Notes: generated by a model from the letters alone, not told the origin. Numbered from the stretch's first letter, positions 25,442 through 37,658 are shown. The stretch is 64,000 nt of DNA from Cupriavidus alkaliphilus (GCF_900094595.1 NZ_FMAD01000017.1:1-64000), one strand, 5' to 3'. A program made the numbers and translations.

Positions 25442-25798
25442 TCAGGGCAGCGGTCCCTTCCAGGCGTGGCGCGGTCCACCCAGCACATGCAGGTGCAGGT
25501 GGTAGACCTCCTGTCCGCCGTCCGGGCCGGTGTTGATCACCGTCCGGAAGCCGTTGGAACAGCCGGCCGCGCGCGCCAGTTCTGGCACCTTCAGCATCAT
25601 TCTAGCAAGCAGCTCTCCTTCGCCGGCGCCGCAATCGGCAAGCGAGTCGACATGCGCTTTGGGAATGACCAGCAAGTGTACCGGGGCCTTGGGATGGATA
25701 TCGTGGAAAGCCAGCATGTCGTCGTCTTCATAGACTTTGTTCGACGGCAGCTGGCCAGCCACGATCTTGCAGAAGATGCAATTATCCCGAGCGTTCAT
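25442..25798 (-). CDS. hinT: HIT-family nucleotide hydrolase (HinT)
   Basis: The product is 118 aa. The CIFCKIVAGQLPS opening, DIHPKAPVHLLVIPK and the histidine triad HLHLHVLGG near residue 100 identify the Hint branch. These enzymes hydrolyse adenosine phosphoramidates and aminoacyl-adenylates. In Burkholderiales the gene regularly lies between the histidine operon and tatABC, as here. Confidence 0.94.
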   Translation of the reverse strand: MNARDNCIFCKIVAGQLPSNKVYEDDDMLAFHDIHPKAPVHLLVIPKAHVDSLADCGAGEGELLARMMLKVPELARAAGCSNGFRTVINTGPDGGQEVYHLHLHVLGGPRHAWKGPLP

Positions 25799-25867
25799 GA
25801 AAATTTCATTGCGACGGCCGCGGCCCCGATGACCACCTCATGCGCAAGGCTGACCGGCATCCCGGCA

Positions 25868-26257
25868 TCAAAACTGCTGGTCCGGGTACATCGGCTTGCT
25901 GTCGTTCAGATACAGCCAGCCCTTGACGATACGATACAGCATCCACAGCGACAGCACGCCCCAGACCGCGAAGGCCAGCGGCATCAGCACGACTGTCGCG
26001 AACAGCACCCCGCCCAGCGCGCCCCAGGCCACCGACCACCAGAACGAGCGGATCTGCCAGGCGAAGTGCGAGGCATACAGCGACCCGCGGGCGTCATCGC
26101 GCTTGACGTAGTCGATCACTATGGCGATCAGCGCGGTGATGCCGCCGGTGAGCCAGAAGATCGCATACAGCGCGTAAAGGATGTGCAGCAGCTTGCGCAG
26201 GCTGCTCAGCTGTTGGCCGTTGGGAGTGGTGACCTGCCCGGTGTAGTCGTTCGCCAT
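25868..26257 (-). CDS. Small membrane protein, DUF4870-like
   Basis: The product is 129 aa with three predicted spans: LLHILYALYAIFWLTGGITALIAIVIDYV, WWSVAWGALGGVLFATVVLM and LAFAVWGVLSLWMLYRIVKGW. A SHFAWQIRSFWW segment between the first two resembles the Tic20/DUF4870 group. Its role is unknown. It sits between hisE and hinT on the same strand, a position kept in many betaproteobacteria, so it is probably co-transcribed with the his array. Confidence 0.75.
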   Translation of the reverse strand: MANDYTGQVTTPNGQQLSSLRKLLHILYALYAIFWLTGGITALIAIVIDYVKRDDARGSLYASHFAWQIRSFWWSVAWGALGGVLFATVVLMPLAFAVWGVLSLWMLYRIVKGWLYLNDSKPMYPDQQF

Positions 26258-26321
26258 AATCGCCCTCGGTTGGAAGCCTGCCTCGCGGCAGGCGGGAGAC
26301 CGGCCGGCACCCGCGCGCCGG

Positions 26322-26693
26322 CTAGTCCTTGCGCCGGGCCTTTTCTTCCAGGCCGGACAGCCCTTCGCGCCGCGCCAGTTCGTTGACCACGTCAGCCGGC
26401 GTCAGGCCGAAGTTTGCCAGCAGCACCATGCTGTGGAACCACAGGTCGGCGACTTCATAGACCACCTTGCCGGCCGCGGCGCCGCTTTCGCCGGCGGCGC
26501 GCGCGTCCTTGGCGGCCATCACGGTCTCGGTGGCTTCCTCGCCGATCTTCTTCAGGATGGCGTCGTCGCCCTTGCTGAACAGGCGCGCCACGTAGGACTT
26601 GTCGGGATCGCCGCCGTTGGCGGGCTTGCGCGATTCCAGCACCTCGGCCAGGCGCGCCAGGACATCGTTGCTGCTGAGTGCGTTGTCGCTCAT
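26322..26693 (-). CDS. hisE: Phosphoribosyl-ATP pyrophosphatase
   Basis: The product is 123 aa, an all-helical MazG-like enzyme. [31 protein letters not shown] and [13 protein letters not shown] contain the acidic metal-binding residues. It removes pyrophosphate from phosphoribosyl-ATP, step 2 of histidine synthesis. Its ATG overlaps the hisI stop (ATGA), which indicates coupling. HisE and HisI are separate proteins here, not fused as in enterobacteria. Confidence 0.96.
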   Translation of the reverse strand: MSDNALSSNDVLARLAEVLESRKPANGGDPDKSYVARLFSKGDDAILKKIGEEATETVMAAKDARAAGESGAAAGKVVYEVADLWFHSMVLLANFGLTPADVVNELARREGLSGLEEKARRKD

Positions 26694-27094
26694 GGCTTGG
26701 TGTAGATCTGGGCAGGGTCCTTCAGCACCGGCTCGACCGTCTGCCAGTCGCCGGCGTCGGCATCGCCCTCGAATTTCTGGAAGAAGCAGGAATGGCGCCC
26801 GGTATGGCAGGCGATGCTGTCGATTTGCGTCACCTTCAGCAGCACCACGTCTTCATCGCAGTCCAGACGGATCTCGTGCACCTTCTGCACGTGGCCCGAT
26901 TCTTCGCCCTTGTGCCACAGGCGCTTGCGCGAGCGCGACCAGAACACGGCCTCGCCCAGTTCCACGGTGCGCAGCAGCGCCTCGCGGTTCATGAACGCGA
27001 ACATCAGCACGTCGTTCGAGCCGACTTCCTGCACGATCACCGGCACCAGGCCGTTGTCGTCCCATTTCACCTTGTTGAGCCACTTCTTCGGCAT
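26690..27094 (-). CDS. hisI: Phosphoribosyl-AMP cyclohydrolase
   Basis: The product is 134 aa. [28 protein letters not shown], the acidic [11 protein letters not shown] metal site and the zinc-type [10 protein letters not shown] motif are all present. It opens the purine ring of phosphoribosyl-AMP, step 3 of histidine synthesis. It starts two bases past the hisF stop and overlaps hisE by four bases. Confidence 0.96.
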   Translation of the reverse strand: MPKKWLNKVKWDDNGLVPVIVQEVGSNDVLMFAFMNREALLRTVELGEAVFWSRSRKRLWHKGEESGHVQKVHEIRLDCDEDVVLLKVTQIDSIACHTGRHSCFFQKFEGDADAGDWQTVEPVLKDPAQIYTKP

Positions 27095-27096
27095 GA

Positions 27097-27867
27097 TCAG
27101 ATCCGCACGGGAATGCCCTCGCGGGCCATGAATGCCTTGGCTTCGCCCACGGTATGCTGGCCGTAGTGAAAGATGCTGGCGGCCAGCACCGCGTCGGCGC
27201 GGCCCTGGGTGATGCCGTCGGCCAGGTCCTGCAGGCCACCGACGCCGCCCGAGGCGATCACCGGCACCGGCACCGCATCGCTGACCGCGCGGGTCAGCTC
27301 CAGGTCAAAGCCGCTCTTGGTGCCATCGCGGTCCATGCTGGTAAGCAGGATTTCGCCGGCGCCGCGCGTGGCCATCTCGCGTGCCCATTGCACCGCGTCC
27401 AGCCCCGTTGCCTTGCGCCCGCCGTGGGTGAAGACCTCCCAGCGCGGCGCTTCGCCCGGGGCGGAGCTGCGCTTGGCGTCGATCGCCACCACGATGCACT
27501 GCGAGCCATAGCGCGCGGTGGCATCCGACACCAGCTGCGGGTTGGCAATCGCCGACGAGTTCACACTGATCTTATCGGCGCCGGCATTGAGCAGCCGGCG
27601 CACGTCTTCGACGGTGCGCACGCCGCCGCCTACCGTCAGCGGGATGAACACCTGCGAGGCGACGTCCTCGATGATATGCAGCATCAGGTCGCGCCCGTCG
27701 CTGGTCGCGGTGATGTCCAGGAATGTGATCTCGTCGGCGCCCTGCTCGTCATAGCGGCGCGCGATTTCCACGGGATCGCCCGCGTCGCGCAGCTCGACAA
27801 AGTTGACACCCTTGACCACCCGCCCGTTGGTCACGTCCAGGCAGGGGATGATACGTTTGGCTAGCAT
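27097..27867 (-). CDS. hisF: Imidazole glycerol phosphate synthase, cyclase subunit
   Basis: The product is 256 aa, a (beta/alpha)8 barrel. [50 protein letters not shown] and the two catalytic aspartates ([14 protein letters not shown]) are present. It joins ammonia from HisH to PRFAR and releases AICAR and imidazole glycerol phosphate. An open frame continues upstream but this ATG matches the family start. It follows hisA by 70 bases. Confidence 0.97.
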   Translation of the reverse strand: MLAKRIIPCLDVTNGRVVKGVNFVELRDAGDPVEIARRYDEQGADEITFLDITATSDGRDLMLHIIEDVASQVFIPLTVGGGVRTVEDVRRLLNAGADKISVNSSAIANPQLVSDATARYGSQCIVVAIDAKRSSAPGEAPRWEVFTHGGRKATGLDAVQWAREMATRGAGEILLTSMDRDGTKSGFDLELTRAVSDAVPVPVIASGGVGGLQDLADGITQGRADAVLAASIFHYGQHTVGEAKAFMAREGIPVRI

Positions 27868-27937
27868 GAGATTCCTTGTCCGCCACCGCTGCCGTGCCGG
27901 CAGTGGCCGGGCGGCCGCGCCCCGCGGCGCCGTTGCC

Positions 27938-28684
27938 TTATTGCCCGTTGCGCAGCTTGTCCGCGCGCGCCTGCGCGTCGGCAAAGTTGAGGTCGCCGGA
28001 ATAGATCGCACGGCCGCAGATGACGCCTTCCACGCCCTCGCCCTCCACCGCGCACAGGTTATCGATATCGGCCAGGTTGGACAGCCCGCCGCTGGCGATC
28101 ACCGGGATCGACATCGACTGCGCCAGCTTGACGGTGGCATCGATATTGATCCCCTGCAGCATCCCGTCGCGGCCGATGTCGGTGTAGATGATGGCCTCGA
28201 CGCCGTAGTCTTCATACTTGCGCGCCAGGTCCGCCACCTCGTGGCCGGTCAGCTTGCTCCAGCCATCGGTGGCCACCTTGCCGTCCTTGGCATCGAGCCC
28301 GACGATGATATGGCCGCCGAAAGCCGAGCAGGCGTCCTTCAGGAACCCGGGGTTCTTCACCGCCGCGGTGCCGATGATGACGTACGAGAGCCCGTCGTCC
28401 AGCCAGCGCTCGATGGTGTTCAGGTCGCGGATGCCGCCGCCCAGCTGCACCGGGATCTCGTCGCCGACCTCGGCGATGATGGCCTTGATGGCGGCCTCGT
28501 TGCGGGGCTTGCCCACGAACGCGCCGTTCAGGTCCACCAGGTGCAGGCGGCGGGCGCCCTGCTCCACCCAGTGGCGTGCCATGGCGGCGGGATCTTCGGA
28601 AAAGACGGTGGCCTGGTCCATGTCGCCTTGTTTGAGGCGTACACACTGACCGTCCTTCAGGTCGATGGCCGGAATGAGCAACAT
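27938..28684 (-). CDS. hisA: ProFAR isomerase (HisA)
   Basis: The product is 248 aa, a barrel related to His[51 protein letters not shown] and VIASGGLSN hold the two phosphate sites and the catalytic Asp pair. It catalyses the Amadori rearrangement, step 4 of the pathway. It lies between hisH (166-base gap) and hisF. Confidence 0.97.
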   Translation of the reverse strand: MLLIPAIDLKDGQCVRLKQGDMDQATVFSEDPAAMARHWVEQGARRLHLVDLNGAFVGKPRNEAAIKAIIAEVGDEIPVQLGGGIRDLNTIERWLDDGLSYVIIGTAAVKNPGFLKDACSAFGGHIIVGLDAKDGKVATDGWSKLTGHEVADLARKYEDYGVEAIIYTDIGRDGMLQGINIDATVKLAQSMSIPVIASGGLSNLADIDNLCAVEGEGVEGVICGRAIYSGDLNFADAQARADKLRNGQ

Positions 28685-28850
28685 ATGCGTGACGAGCGTG
28701 GTTGAGTGAGTGAGATTGAGCGAGACCGGCGCATGCCGGTCAGGTCGGGTCGATAGTCGATCGGAAACGGGTCAGGTGCCGGGTCGGTCAGCGGTCGAGC
28801 ATCGGGTCAACAAGCGAAAACAAGCGAATCGCGAATCGGCAAGCTGCGCT

Positions 28851-29504
28851 TCAGGGATTCCAGTGGACGAAGTTCCGGTACAGCTGCAGGCCCATGGCCG
28901 CGCTTTTTTCGGGGTGGAACTGCGTCGCGAAAATATTATCGCGCGCTACCGCGCTGGTAAACACGACTCCGTATTCCGTTTCGCCGGCAATATGGGCCGG
29001 ATCCTGCGCCTGCACATAGTAGCTGTGGACGAAATAGAACCAGCTGTCGTCCGGGATACCGTCCCACAGCGGGTGCGGCCTGGCCTGGCGCACCCGGTTC
29101 CACCCCATCTGCGGCACCTTGAAACGCGAGCCGTCGGGTTGCGTCATGCCATCCAGCGCAAACCGTACGACCTGCCCGGGCATCAGCGCCAGCGCCGGGG
29201 TGCGATCCGTGCCGGCCCGGCTTTCGGTGCTGAACTCGAACAGCATCTGCTCGCCCACGCACACGCCCAGCATCGGCTTGTTCGCGGCGGCCTCGACCAC
29301 CGCCTGCTGCAGTCCCGACGCCCCCAGCGCCGACATGCAGTCGGGCATCGCGCCCTGGCCCGGCAGCACCACGCGGTCCGCCGAGCGGATGCCTTCGGGC
29401 GCATCCACCACCCGGACATCGGCCTCCGGCGCCGCGGCACGCAGCGCCTGCGCCACCGAGCGCAGGTTGCCCATGCCGTAATCCACAATTGCTATGGTAG
29501 TCAT
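28851..29504 (-). CDS. hisH: Imidazole glycerol phosphate synthase, glutaminase subunit
   Basis: The product is 217 aa, a class I glutamine amidotransferase. The nucleophile is C82 in [10 protein letters not shown]. The catalytic His-x-Glu lies in [13 protein letters not shown]. The oxyanion strand motif is [11 protein letters not shown]. It supplies ammonia to HisF. Its ATG overlaps the marC stop (ATGA), so a membrane protein gene is coupled to an enzyme of histidine synthesis. Confidence 0.96.
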   Translation of the reverse strand: MTTIAIVDYGMGNLRSVAQALRAAAPEADVRVVDAPEGIRSADRVVLPGQGAMPDCMSALGASGLQQAVVEAAANKPMLGVCVGEQMLFEFSTESRAGTDRTPALALMPGQVVRFALDGMTQPDGSRFKVPQMGWNRVRQARPHPLWDGIPDDSWFYFVHSYYVQAQDPAHIAGETEYGVVFTSAVARDNIFATQFHPEKSAAMGLQLYRNFVHWNP

Positions 29505-30124
29505 GATTTCAAAACAGGCAACAATGTCTTCAGCCCGTCCACGATGAATTCCACGGCCAGCGCCGACAGGATCAAGCCCATCAGGCGCGTGCCGATATTG
29601 ATGCCGGTGCGCCCGATCACCCGGGCGATCGGGTCCGCCGCGCGGAATACCAGGTACACCACCGAACCCAGCAGCGCGCCGATGCCGACCAGAATCAGCA
29701 ACTGATACCAGTGCTGGGTCTTGCCCGCATAGACGATCACCGTACTGATCGAACCCGGCCCGGTCAGCAGCGGCAGCGCCAGCGGCACCACCGCGATACT
29801 GGACTTGACTCCGGCCTCGTCCTCTTCTTCCGGCGTGGCCTTGGTGCGACTGGTCTGCGCATTCAGCATGTTCATGGCCATCATGATCATGATGAGTCCG
29901 CCGCCCACCTGCAGCGATGCCACCGAGATATTGAAGAACTCGATGATCTGCTGCCCCAGCAATGCCGACACCGCCACCACGATCGCCACCGAGATCGATG
30001 CGATCTTGATGGTATGCCGCTTTTCCGCTTCGGTCTGCTGCGTGGTCAGGCTGATGAAGAACGGGATCGCCCCGATCGGGTTGATCAGCGCCAGCAGCGA
30101 GATAAACGACTTGAGCGTGTCCAT
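29501..30124 (-). CDS. marC: MarC-family integral membrane protein
   Basis: The product is 207 aa with six predicted spans. [67 protein letters not shown] and [21 protein letters not shown] are typical of the MarC/YchE/YhgN group. The function of the family is unknown; links to antibiotic efflux were not upheld in E. coli. It lies inside the histidine operon between hisB and hisH and overlaps hisH by four bases. Confidence 0.93.
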   Translation of the reverse strand: MDTLKSFISLLALINPIGAIPFFISLTTQQTEAEKRHTIKIASISVAIVVAVSALLGQQIIEFFNISVASLQVGGGLIMIMMAMNMLNAQTSRTKATPEEEDEAGVKSSIAVVPLALPLLTGPGSISTVIVYAGKTQHWYQLLILVGIGALLGSVVYLVFRAADPIARVIGRTGINIGTRLMGLILSALAVEFIVDGLKTLLPVLKS

Positions 30125-30218
30125 TGGTTGCGGGTCGCCAGCATTCGCTGGCCGGATTCGGGGCTGGGAAAGTCAGCGGGCGCCGCAACCAGCCGGCACG
30201 CCTACGGTTTCAGCAAGC

Positions 30219-30806
30219 TCAGAGCGTACCCTTGGTCGAAGGGATCGTGTTGGCCGCGCGCGGATCCAGCTCCACCGCCATGCGCAGCGCCCGGCCAAAG
30301 GCCTTGAACACGGTCTCGCACTGGTGATGGGCATTGATGCCGCGCAGGTTGTCGATATGCAGGGTCACCCCGGCATGGTTGACGAAGCCGCGGAAAAACT
30401 CGATGGTCAGGTCCACGTCGAAGCTGCCCACGCGCGCACGCGTGAACGGAACGTGGAACTCCAGGCCCGGGCGGCCGGAGAAATCGATCACCACGCGCGA
30501 CAGGCATTCATCCAGCGGCACGTAGCTGTGGCCGTAGCGGGTGATGCCCTTCTTGTCGCCGATGGCCCTGGCCACCGCCTGGCCGAGCGTGATGCCGACG
30601 TCTTCCACCGTATGGTGGTCGTCGATATGCGTGTCGCCGGTGGCTTCGACCTCCAGGTCGAACATGCCATGCCGGGCGATCTGGTCCAGCATGTGGTCGA
30701 GGAACGGCACGCCCGACGCCAGTTTCTGGCGGCCGCTGCCGTCGAGATTCAGGGAAACGCGAATCTGCGTTTCCGAAGTATTGCGGGTGACCTCTGCAAC
30801 ACGCAT
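30219..30806 (-). CDS. hisB: Imidazoleglycerol-phosphate dehydratase
   Basis: The product is 195 aa, monofunctional (no N-terminal histidinol phosphatase domain, unlike enterobacteria). [28 protein letters not shown] and [18 protein letters not shown] carry the manganese-binding histidines and glutamates. The start MRVAEVTRN fits the family. It is four bases downstream of hisC. The phosphatase for histidinol phosphate must be encoded elsewhere, since no candidate lies in this window. Confidence 0.97.
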
Positions 30807-30810
30807 GGTG

Positions 30811-31911
30811 TTAATCCTGCAGCGACGCTGCGAATGCCTCAAGGAACTGCGCGTTTTCTTCGGGCGTGCTGACCGTGACGCGCAGACAATTGGCCAGCAA
30901 CGGGTGCATTTTACTCACGTTCTTGATCAATACCTTCCGCGCCAGCAGGCGCTCGAAGGTCTGTGCGGCATCCGGCACGCGCACCAGCAGGAAATTGGCG
31001 GCGCTGGGGAACACGGTAACGCCGCGCTGCGCGGCCATGCCGTCGGCCACGCGCGTGCGTTCGGCACGCAGTTGCGCGGCCTGTTCGTCCAGCACCGCCA
31101 CATGCTCGAGCGCGAACAGCGCGGCGGCCTCGGTCAGCACGTTGACGTTATAGGGCGGCCGCACCTTGTCCAGCTGCGCCAGCCATTCGGGCGCGCCGGC
31201 CAGGTAGCCCAGGCGGATGCCGGCCAGGCCGAGCTTCGATACGGTGCGCATCACCAGCAGGTTGCCGAAGTCCGTCAGCCGTGGCATCCAGCTGTGCTGG
31301 GCGAACGGCTGGTAGGCCTCGTCGACCACCACCAGGCTGTTGCACACCTCGCCCTGCGCGGCGCGAATGATGGCCTCCATGTCGGCGGCGTCGAACAGGT
31401 TGCCGGTGGGGTTGTTCGGGTAGGCCAGGTAGATGATGGCGGGCTGCTGCGCGGCCATCGCCGCCAGCATCGCGGCGCGGTCCAGCGTGAAGTCCTCGCG
31501 CAGCGGCACGCCTACGAACTGCAGGCCGGCAAACTGCGCGGACATCGCGTACATGACAAAACCCGGCACCGGCGCCATCACCTTCGCGCCCGGCCTGGCC
31601 GCGGCCAGCGCCAGCATGCTGATGAGCTCGTCCGAGCCGTTGCCGAGCAGCACGTCCATGCCGGCCGGCACCTGCATCACGCGCTTGAGCGCGGCGCGCA
31701 GCGCTTCGCTGCTCGGCACCGGGTAGCGGTTCAGCGCCACCTCGCCCAGCCGCTCGGCCAGTTGCTGGCGCAGCGCGGGCGGCAGGCGGTACGGATTTTC
31801 CATCGCGTCGAGCTTGACCAGACCGTGCGAATCCGGCACGTGGTAGGCGCCCATGGCGCGCACGTCGTCACGGATGATGCGTTCGATCAGGGAGGGCTCT
31901 ACGGCTGACAT
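30811..31911 (-). CDS. hisC: Histidinol-phosphate aminotransferase
   Basis: The product is 366 aa, a fold type I PLP enzyme. [30 protein letters not shown] and [10 protein letters not shown] precede the PLP lysine in [18 protein letters not shown]; a C-terminal NFLLVRVP segment follows. It transaminates imidazole acetol phosphate with glutamate, the product of GltBD further along. It lies between hisD (30-base gap) and hisB (four bases). Confidence 0.96.
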
Positions 31912-31941
31912 GGAAGCTCCAGTGTGGGTTGGGTCAGGGGT

Positions 31942-33279
31942 TCAGCTACGCTTGAAACGGTATTCCGCGCTGCGGGCGTGGGCCTGCAGCCCTTCGCCAT
32001 AGGCGAGTTCGGCGGCGATCTGTCCGAGCATCTGCGCGCCGCCCTCGCTCACCTCGATCAGGCTCGAGCGCTTCTGGAAGTCATAGACGCCCAGCGGCGA
32101 CGAGAAGCGCGCGGTGCGCGAGGTCGGCAGCACGTGGTTGGGGCCGGCGCAGTAGTCGCCCAGCGACTCGCTGGTATAGCGGCCCAGGAAGATGGCGCCG
32201 GCGTGGCGGATCTTCTCGCTCCACTGGCGCGGGTTCTCGGCCGAGATCTCGAGATGCTCCGGCGCGATCGCGTTGGCGATCTCGCAAGCCTCTTCCATGT
32301 CGCGCACCTTGACCAGCGCGCCCCGGCCGGAGATCGACGCGGCAATCACGTCGCGGCGCGGCATGGTGCCAAGCTGGCGCTGGATGCTGGCTTCCACGCG
32401 GGCGATATAGTCCGCGTCCGGGCACAGCAGGATCGACTGCGCCAGTTCGTCGTGCTCGGCCTGCGAGAACAGATCCATCGCCACCCAGTTGGGGTCGGTG
32501 GTGCCGTCGCAGATCACCAGGATCTCGGACGGGCCGGCGATCATGTCGATGCCGACGGTGCCGAACACGCGGCGCTTGGCCGCGGCCACATAGGCGTTGC
32601 CGGGGCCGACGATCTTGTCGACCTGCGGCAGCGTCGCGGTGCCGTAGGCGAGCGCGCCGACCGCCTGGGCGCCGCCGATGGTGAACACGCGGTCGACGCC
32701 GGCGATCTGCGCCGCGGCCAGCACCAGTTCATTGCGCACGCCGCCGGGCGTGGGCACGACCATGATGATTTCCTTGACGCCCGCCACCCGCGCCGGGATC
32801 GCGTTCATCAGCACCGACGACGGGTAGGCGGCCTTGCCGCCCGGCACGTAGATGCCGACGCGGTCCAGCGGCGTCACCTTCTGGCCCAGCATGGTGCCGT
32901 CGGCCTCGGTGTATTCCCAGCTGTGGCTACCGCATTCGATCTTCTGCTTCTCGTGGTAGGCGCGCACGCGCGCGGCGGCCGCCTCCAGCGCGGCGCGGCG
33001 CTTGGGCTCGAGGTCTTCGAGCGCGGCTTCGAGCTGTTGCTGCGATACCTCGAGCGCGCCCATCGACGCCGCCTCGACGCGGTCAAAGCGGCGCGTGTAT
33101 TCCAGCACCGCGGCATCACCGCGCGACTTCACGTCGGCCAGGATCTGCGCGGCGGCGCGATCGATGGCCTCGTCCTCGCCGGCCTCGAAGGCCAGCACCT
33201 GGCGCAGCGCCTCGGCAAAGCCCGGCTCGCTGGAATCGAGCCGGCGGATCGGCAGGCTTTCCATTTCGGTTGGGTTCAT
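31942..33279 (-). CDS. hisD: Histidinol dehydrogenase
   Basis: The product is 445 aa. [50 protein letters not shown] and AGPSEILVI are the family signature blocks. The zinc and catalytic His/Glu residues lie in [13 protein letters not shown]. It makes L-histidine from histidinol in two NAD-dependent oxidations. It lies between hisG and hisC on the same strand. Confidence 0.97.
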   Translation of the reverse strand: MNPTEMESLPIRRLDSSEPGFAEALRQVLAFEAGEDEAIDRAAAQILADVKSRGDAAVLEYTRRFDRVEAASMGALEVSQQQLEAALEDLEPKRRAALEAAAARVRAYHEKQKIECGSHSWEYTEADGTMLGQKVTPLDRVGIYVPGGKAAYPSSVLMNAIPARVAGVKEIIMVVPTPGGVRNELVLAAAQIAGVDRVFTIGGAQAVGALAYGTATLPQVDKIVGPGNAYVAAAKRRVFGTVGIDMIAGPSEILVICDGTTDPNWVAMDLFSQAEHDELAQSILLCPDADYIARVEASIQRQLGTMPRRDVIAASISGRGALVKVRDMEEACEIANAIAPEHLEISAENPRQWSEKIRHAGAIFLGRYTSESLGDYCAGPNHVLPTSRTARFSSPLGVYDFQKRSSLIEVSEGGAQMLGQIAAELAYGEGLQAHARSAEYRFKRS

Positions 33280-33311
33280 GACTTCTGTTCCTGTCAGGCG
33301 GCGACCCGGCC

Positions 33312-33986
33312 TCAGGCCAGCGCCGCTGAAGCGCGTTCGAAGGCGTCGAGGATCGGTGCCAGCCGCTCGCGCTTGAGTTTGAGCGCGGCCTGGTTCACCA
33401 CCAGCCGCGACGAGATCTGCACGATCTCTTCCACTTCCACAAGATTGTTGGCGCGCAGCGTGCTGCCGGTGCTGACCAGGTCGACGATGGCATCGGACAG
33501 GCCCACCAGCGGGCCCAGCTCCATCGAACCGTACAGCTTGATCAGGTCGACGTGAACGCCCTTTTTCGCAAAATGCTCGCGCGCGGTCTGCACGTACTTG
33601 GTGGCCACGGCCAGGCGCGCGCCCTGGCGCACGGCCTTGGCGTAGTCAAACCCGGCCGGCACCGCCACCGACATGCGGCAGCGCGCGATGTTGAGATCGA
33701 TCGGCGCGTACAGGCCGGCCATGCCGCTTTCCATCAGCACGTCCTTGCCGGCCACGCCGAAGTCGGCCGCGCCGTACTGCACGTAGGTCGGCACGTCCGA
33801 GGCGCGCACGATCACCACGCGCACCGCCGGATCGGAAGTCGGCAGGATCAGCTTGCGCGAGGTCTCGGGATCCTCGGTGACGCGGATGCCGGCCGCTTCC
33901 AGCAGCGGCAGCGTCTCGGTGAAGATGCGGCCCTTGGACAAAGCCAGCGTCAGCTGGTTGGGCGATGCGTTGAAAGCGGGGCTCAT
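33312..33986 (-). CDS. hisG: ATP phosphoribosyltransferase, short form
   Basis: The product is 224 aa, which is the short form that lacks the C-terminal regulatory domain and needs HisZ for activity and feedback control. [30 protein letters not shown] and the PRPP-loop [14 protein letters not shown] are present. It catalyses the first step of histidine synthesis. No hisZ gene lies in this window, so it must be elsewhere, as is common in Burkholderiales. It lies 20 bases downstream of murA. Confidence 0.96.
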   Translation of the reverse strand: MSPAFNASPNQLTLALSKGRIFTETLPLLEAAGIRVTEDPETSRKLILPTSDPAVRVVIVRASDVPTYVQYGAADFGVAGKDVLMESGMAGLYAPIDLNIARCRMSVAVPAGFDYAKAVRQGARLAVATKYVQTAREHFAKKGVHVDLIKLYGSMELGPLVGLSDAIVDLVSTGSTLRANNLVEVEEIVQISSRLVVNQAALKLKRERLAPILDAFERASAALA

Positions 33987-34006
33987 CGGGCTTCAGTCCT
34001 TGGTGC

Positions 34007-35260
<1,254 letters not shown>

Positions 35261-35331
35261 CTATGGTTTGTTCCGGGCACGCGCCCGGCATCATTGTTCT
35301 GGAGCCGCGCAGGCGCGCGGCGCATAGTGCC

Positions 35332-35580
35332 TTACTTGCCTGCGTCCGCCTGCCACTCCGCGGGGGTCAGGGTCTTCATCGACAGCGCATGGATCTCGGC
35401 GCGCATGCGGTCGCCCAGCGCCGCGTAGACACGCTGGTGGCGCTGGATCAGCCGCTTGCCTTCAAATTCGTTGCTGACGATGGTGGCAAAGAAATGCTGG
35501 CCATCGCCCTCGACTTGCAGATGTTCGCAGGGCAGTCCCTGGGCAATGTAGTCCCTGACTTGTTCCGGTGTAGGCAGCAT
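35332..35580 (-). CDS. BolA/IbaG-family protein
   Basis: The product is 82 aa. The KH-like fold shows EHLQVEGDGQHFFATIVSNEFEGKRLIQRHQRVYAALG, with the conserved His of the RHQ motif that may share an Fe-S cluster with a monothiol glutaredoxin. It is of the IbaG/YrbA type, a gene that also lies between mla genes and murA in E. coli. Its role is thought to be in Fe-S or haem trafficking. Confidence 0.92.
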   Translation of the reverse strand: MLPTPEQVRDYIAQGLPCEHLQVEGDGQHFFATIVSNEFEGKRLIQRHQRVYAALGDRMRAEIHALSMKTLTPAEWQADAGK

Positions 35581-35630
35581 GGGGTTCTCTTCAGCGTGAT
35601 TCAGCTTGATTCAACAGGGCCGGCCGCCGC

Positions 35631-36452
35631 TCAGTGGCGCAGCTTGTACCCGGACTTCAACAGACGCAGCGCCAGCGCGGCCAGCACCACGAACGCCGAA
35701 CCGACCACCGCCAGGCTGAACAGCGGCGACACGTCCGAGACGCCGAAGAAGCCATAGCGGAAGCCGTCGATCATGTAGAAGAACGGATTGGCATGGGACA
35801 CCGCCTGCCAGAAGGCCGGCAGCGAATGGATCGAATAGAACACGCCGGACAGGAAGGTCGCCGGCATGATCAGGAAGTTCTGGAACGCGGCCAGCTGGTC
35901 GAACTTCTCGGCCCAGATGCCGGCGATCACGCCAAGCGTGCCCAGGATGCCGGCGCCCAGCAGCGCGAACACCAGGATCCAGCCCACGTTGGCGAAATGC
36001 AGGTTGGCGAACCACGCCGTCACCAGCAGCACGCCCAGGCCGACGGTCAGCCCGCGGATCACCGAGGCCACCACGTAGGCGCCGAACATTTCCCAGTGCG
36101 ACAGCGGCGGCAGCAGCACGAACACCAGGTTGCCGGTGATCTTCGACTGGATCAGCGACGAAGAACTGTTGGCGAACGCGTTCTGCAACACGCTCATCAT
36201 CACCAGCCCGGGCACCAGGAAGGCGGTGTAGCTGATCTGGTCATAGACCTTGACCCGGTCTTCCAGCACATGGCCGAAGATCAGCAGGTACAGCACCGCG
36301 GTCAGCACCGGCGCGGCCACGGTCTGGAAGCTCACCTTCCAGAAGCGCAGCACTTCCTTGTAAAGCAGCGTGCGGAAGCCCACCAGGCCGCCGACCGCCA
36401 TCGGGCCGAGGCGGGTGTCGTCGAGGATTTCGATGTCGCCAGGCTGCTTCAT
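35631..36452 (-). CDS. ABC-2 type transporter permease (YadH-like)
   Basis: The product is 273 aa with six predicted spans. LYKEVLRFWKVSFQTVAAPVLTAVLYLLIFG, an S-rich NAFANSSSSLIQSKITGNLVFVLLPPLSH cytoplasmic stretch and FLSGVFYSIHSLP are ABC-2 family features. It pairs with the ATPase upstream, which it overlaps by four bases (ATGA). E. coli YadGH homologues have unknown substrates; lipid or polymer export is a guess from the mla context. Confidence 0.92.
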   Translation of the reverse strand: MKQPGDIEILDDTRLGPMAVGGLVGFRTLLYKEVLRFWKVSFQTVAAPVLTAVLYLLIFGHVLEDRVKVYDQISYTAFLVPGLVMMSVLQNAFANSSSSLIQSKITGNLVFVLLPPLSHWEMFGAYVVASVIRGLTVGLGVLLVTAWFANLHFANVGWILVFALLGAGILGTLGVIAGIWAEKFDQLAAFQNFLIMPATFLSGVFYSIHSLPAFWQAVSHANPFFYMIDGFRYGFFGVSDVSPLFSLAVVGSAFVVLAALALRLLKSGYKLRH

Positions 36453-37399
36453 GCCGCGGCCTCCATCGCCGGGTCGGGCAGCGCGCCGGGCATATGCCCC
36501 TCGCGGCGCATGATCTGCACGAATACGTCTTCGAGGTCGGCCTTGTTGATTTCCATGTCTTCGATGTCACAGCCCGCTTCGCGGCAGGCGGCCAGGATCG
36601 GCTCGACCGCCTGGTAGCCCGACAGCCGCAGGCGCACCGCGCGCTCGCCGGGGTTGGCCGGCATGCGCAGCGGCTCCAGCCCGGGCGGCAGGGCGCCGCG
36701 CGCGAAGGTCAGCACCAGCTGCAGGCCGGCAAACTGCGTCAGCAGGTTGCTGGTGCGGTCCAGCGCCACCACTTCGCCGAACTTGAGCATGGCGATGCGG
36801 TCGCACAGGGCCTCGGCCTCTTCGAGGTAGTGCGTGGTCAGGATGATGGTGTGCCCTTCGCGGTTCAGGCGCGAGATGAACTTCCACAGCGTTTGCCGCA
36901 ACTCAACATCGACGCCGGCGGTGGGCTCGTCGAGCACGATCACCGGCGGACGGTGCACCAGTGCCTGCGCCACCAGCACGCGCCGCTTCATGCCGCCGGA
37001 CAGCTGGCGCATATTGGCATCGGCTTTCCCGGTCAGGTCCAGGTTGGCCATGATTTCGTCGATCCAGTCGTCGTTGCGGGTCAGGCCGAAATAGCCTGAC
37101 TGCAGCCGCAGCGTCTCGCGCACCGTGAAGAACGGATCGAACACCAGCTCCTGCGGCACCACGCCCAGCATACGCCGCGCCATCCGGTAATCGGCGACGA
37201 CATCGTGACCCAGCACACTGACGCGGCCGGAATCGGCGCGATTCAAACCGGCGAGGATCGAGATCAGCGTGGTCTTGCCGGCGCCGTTGGGCCCGAGCAG
37301 GCCGAAGAATTCGCCGCGTTCGACGGTGAAGCTGACGCCCTTGAGCGCCTGCAGGTTGCGGTAGCGCTTGCGAACGTCGTGGATTTCAATGGCTTTCAT
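36449..37399 (-). CDS. ABC transporter ATP-binding protein (YadG-like)
   Basis: The product is 316 aa. Walker A is GLLGPNGAGKTT, the Q-loop is VVPQELVFDPFFTV, the signature is QLSGGMKRRV and Walker B is VIVLDEPTAGVD. An extra C-terminal domain of about 90 residues follows, as in drug and polysaccharide exporters. The start MKAIEIHDV fits the family. It drives the adjacent ABC-2 permease and starts 259 bases after mlaB. Confidence 0.94.
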   Translation of the reverse strand: MKAIEIHDVRKRYRNLQALKGVSFTVERGEFFGLLGPNGAGKTTLISILAGLNRADSGRVSVLGHDVVADYRMARRMLGVVPQELVFDPFFTVRETLRLQSGYFGLTRNDDWIDEIMANLDLTGKADANMRQLSGGMKRRVLVAQALVHRPPVIVLDEPTAGVDVELRQTLWKFISRLNREGHTIILTTHYLEEAEALCDRIAMLKFGEVVALDRTSNLLTQFAGLQLVLTFARGALPPGLEPLRMPANPGERAVRLRLSGYQAVEPILAACREAGCDIEDMEINKADLEDVFVQIMRREGHMPGALPDPAMEAAA

Positions 37400-37658
37400 G
37401 GCCGATTGTTTGTGGCGGGTCCGGCTCTTTCGGGGCCAGCCGCCAGGAAATGGGGAGCAACTGCGTGCCCGGATATCCTGCTCCGGCATGGATTGGGCCG
37501 GCAACAGGCGGGGGATGGGCGAACAACCCGGAATTATAGGGGATGCGGGGTCGGTCCCGCTTGATCCCCGCCGGATCCGCCCCGGGGGCTCGGCGGCCGC
37601 GCCGGCGGTCGCCGCGGCATCGCGTGTGGCCGCCAGGGTGGCGACCGGCGATGCCGGA

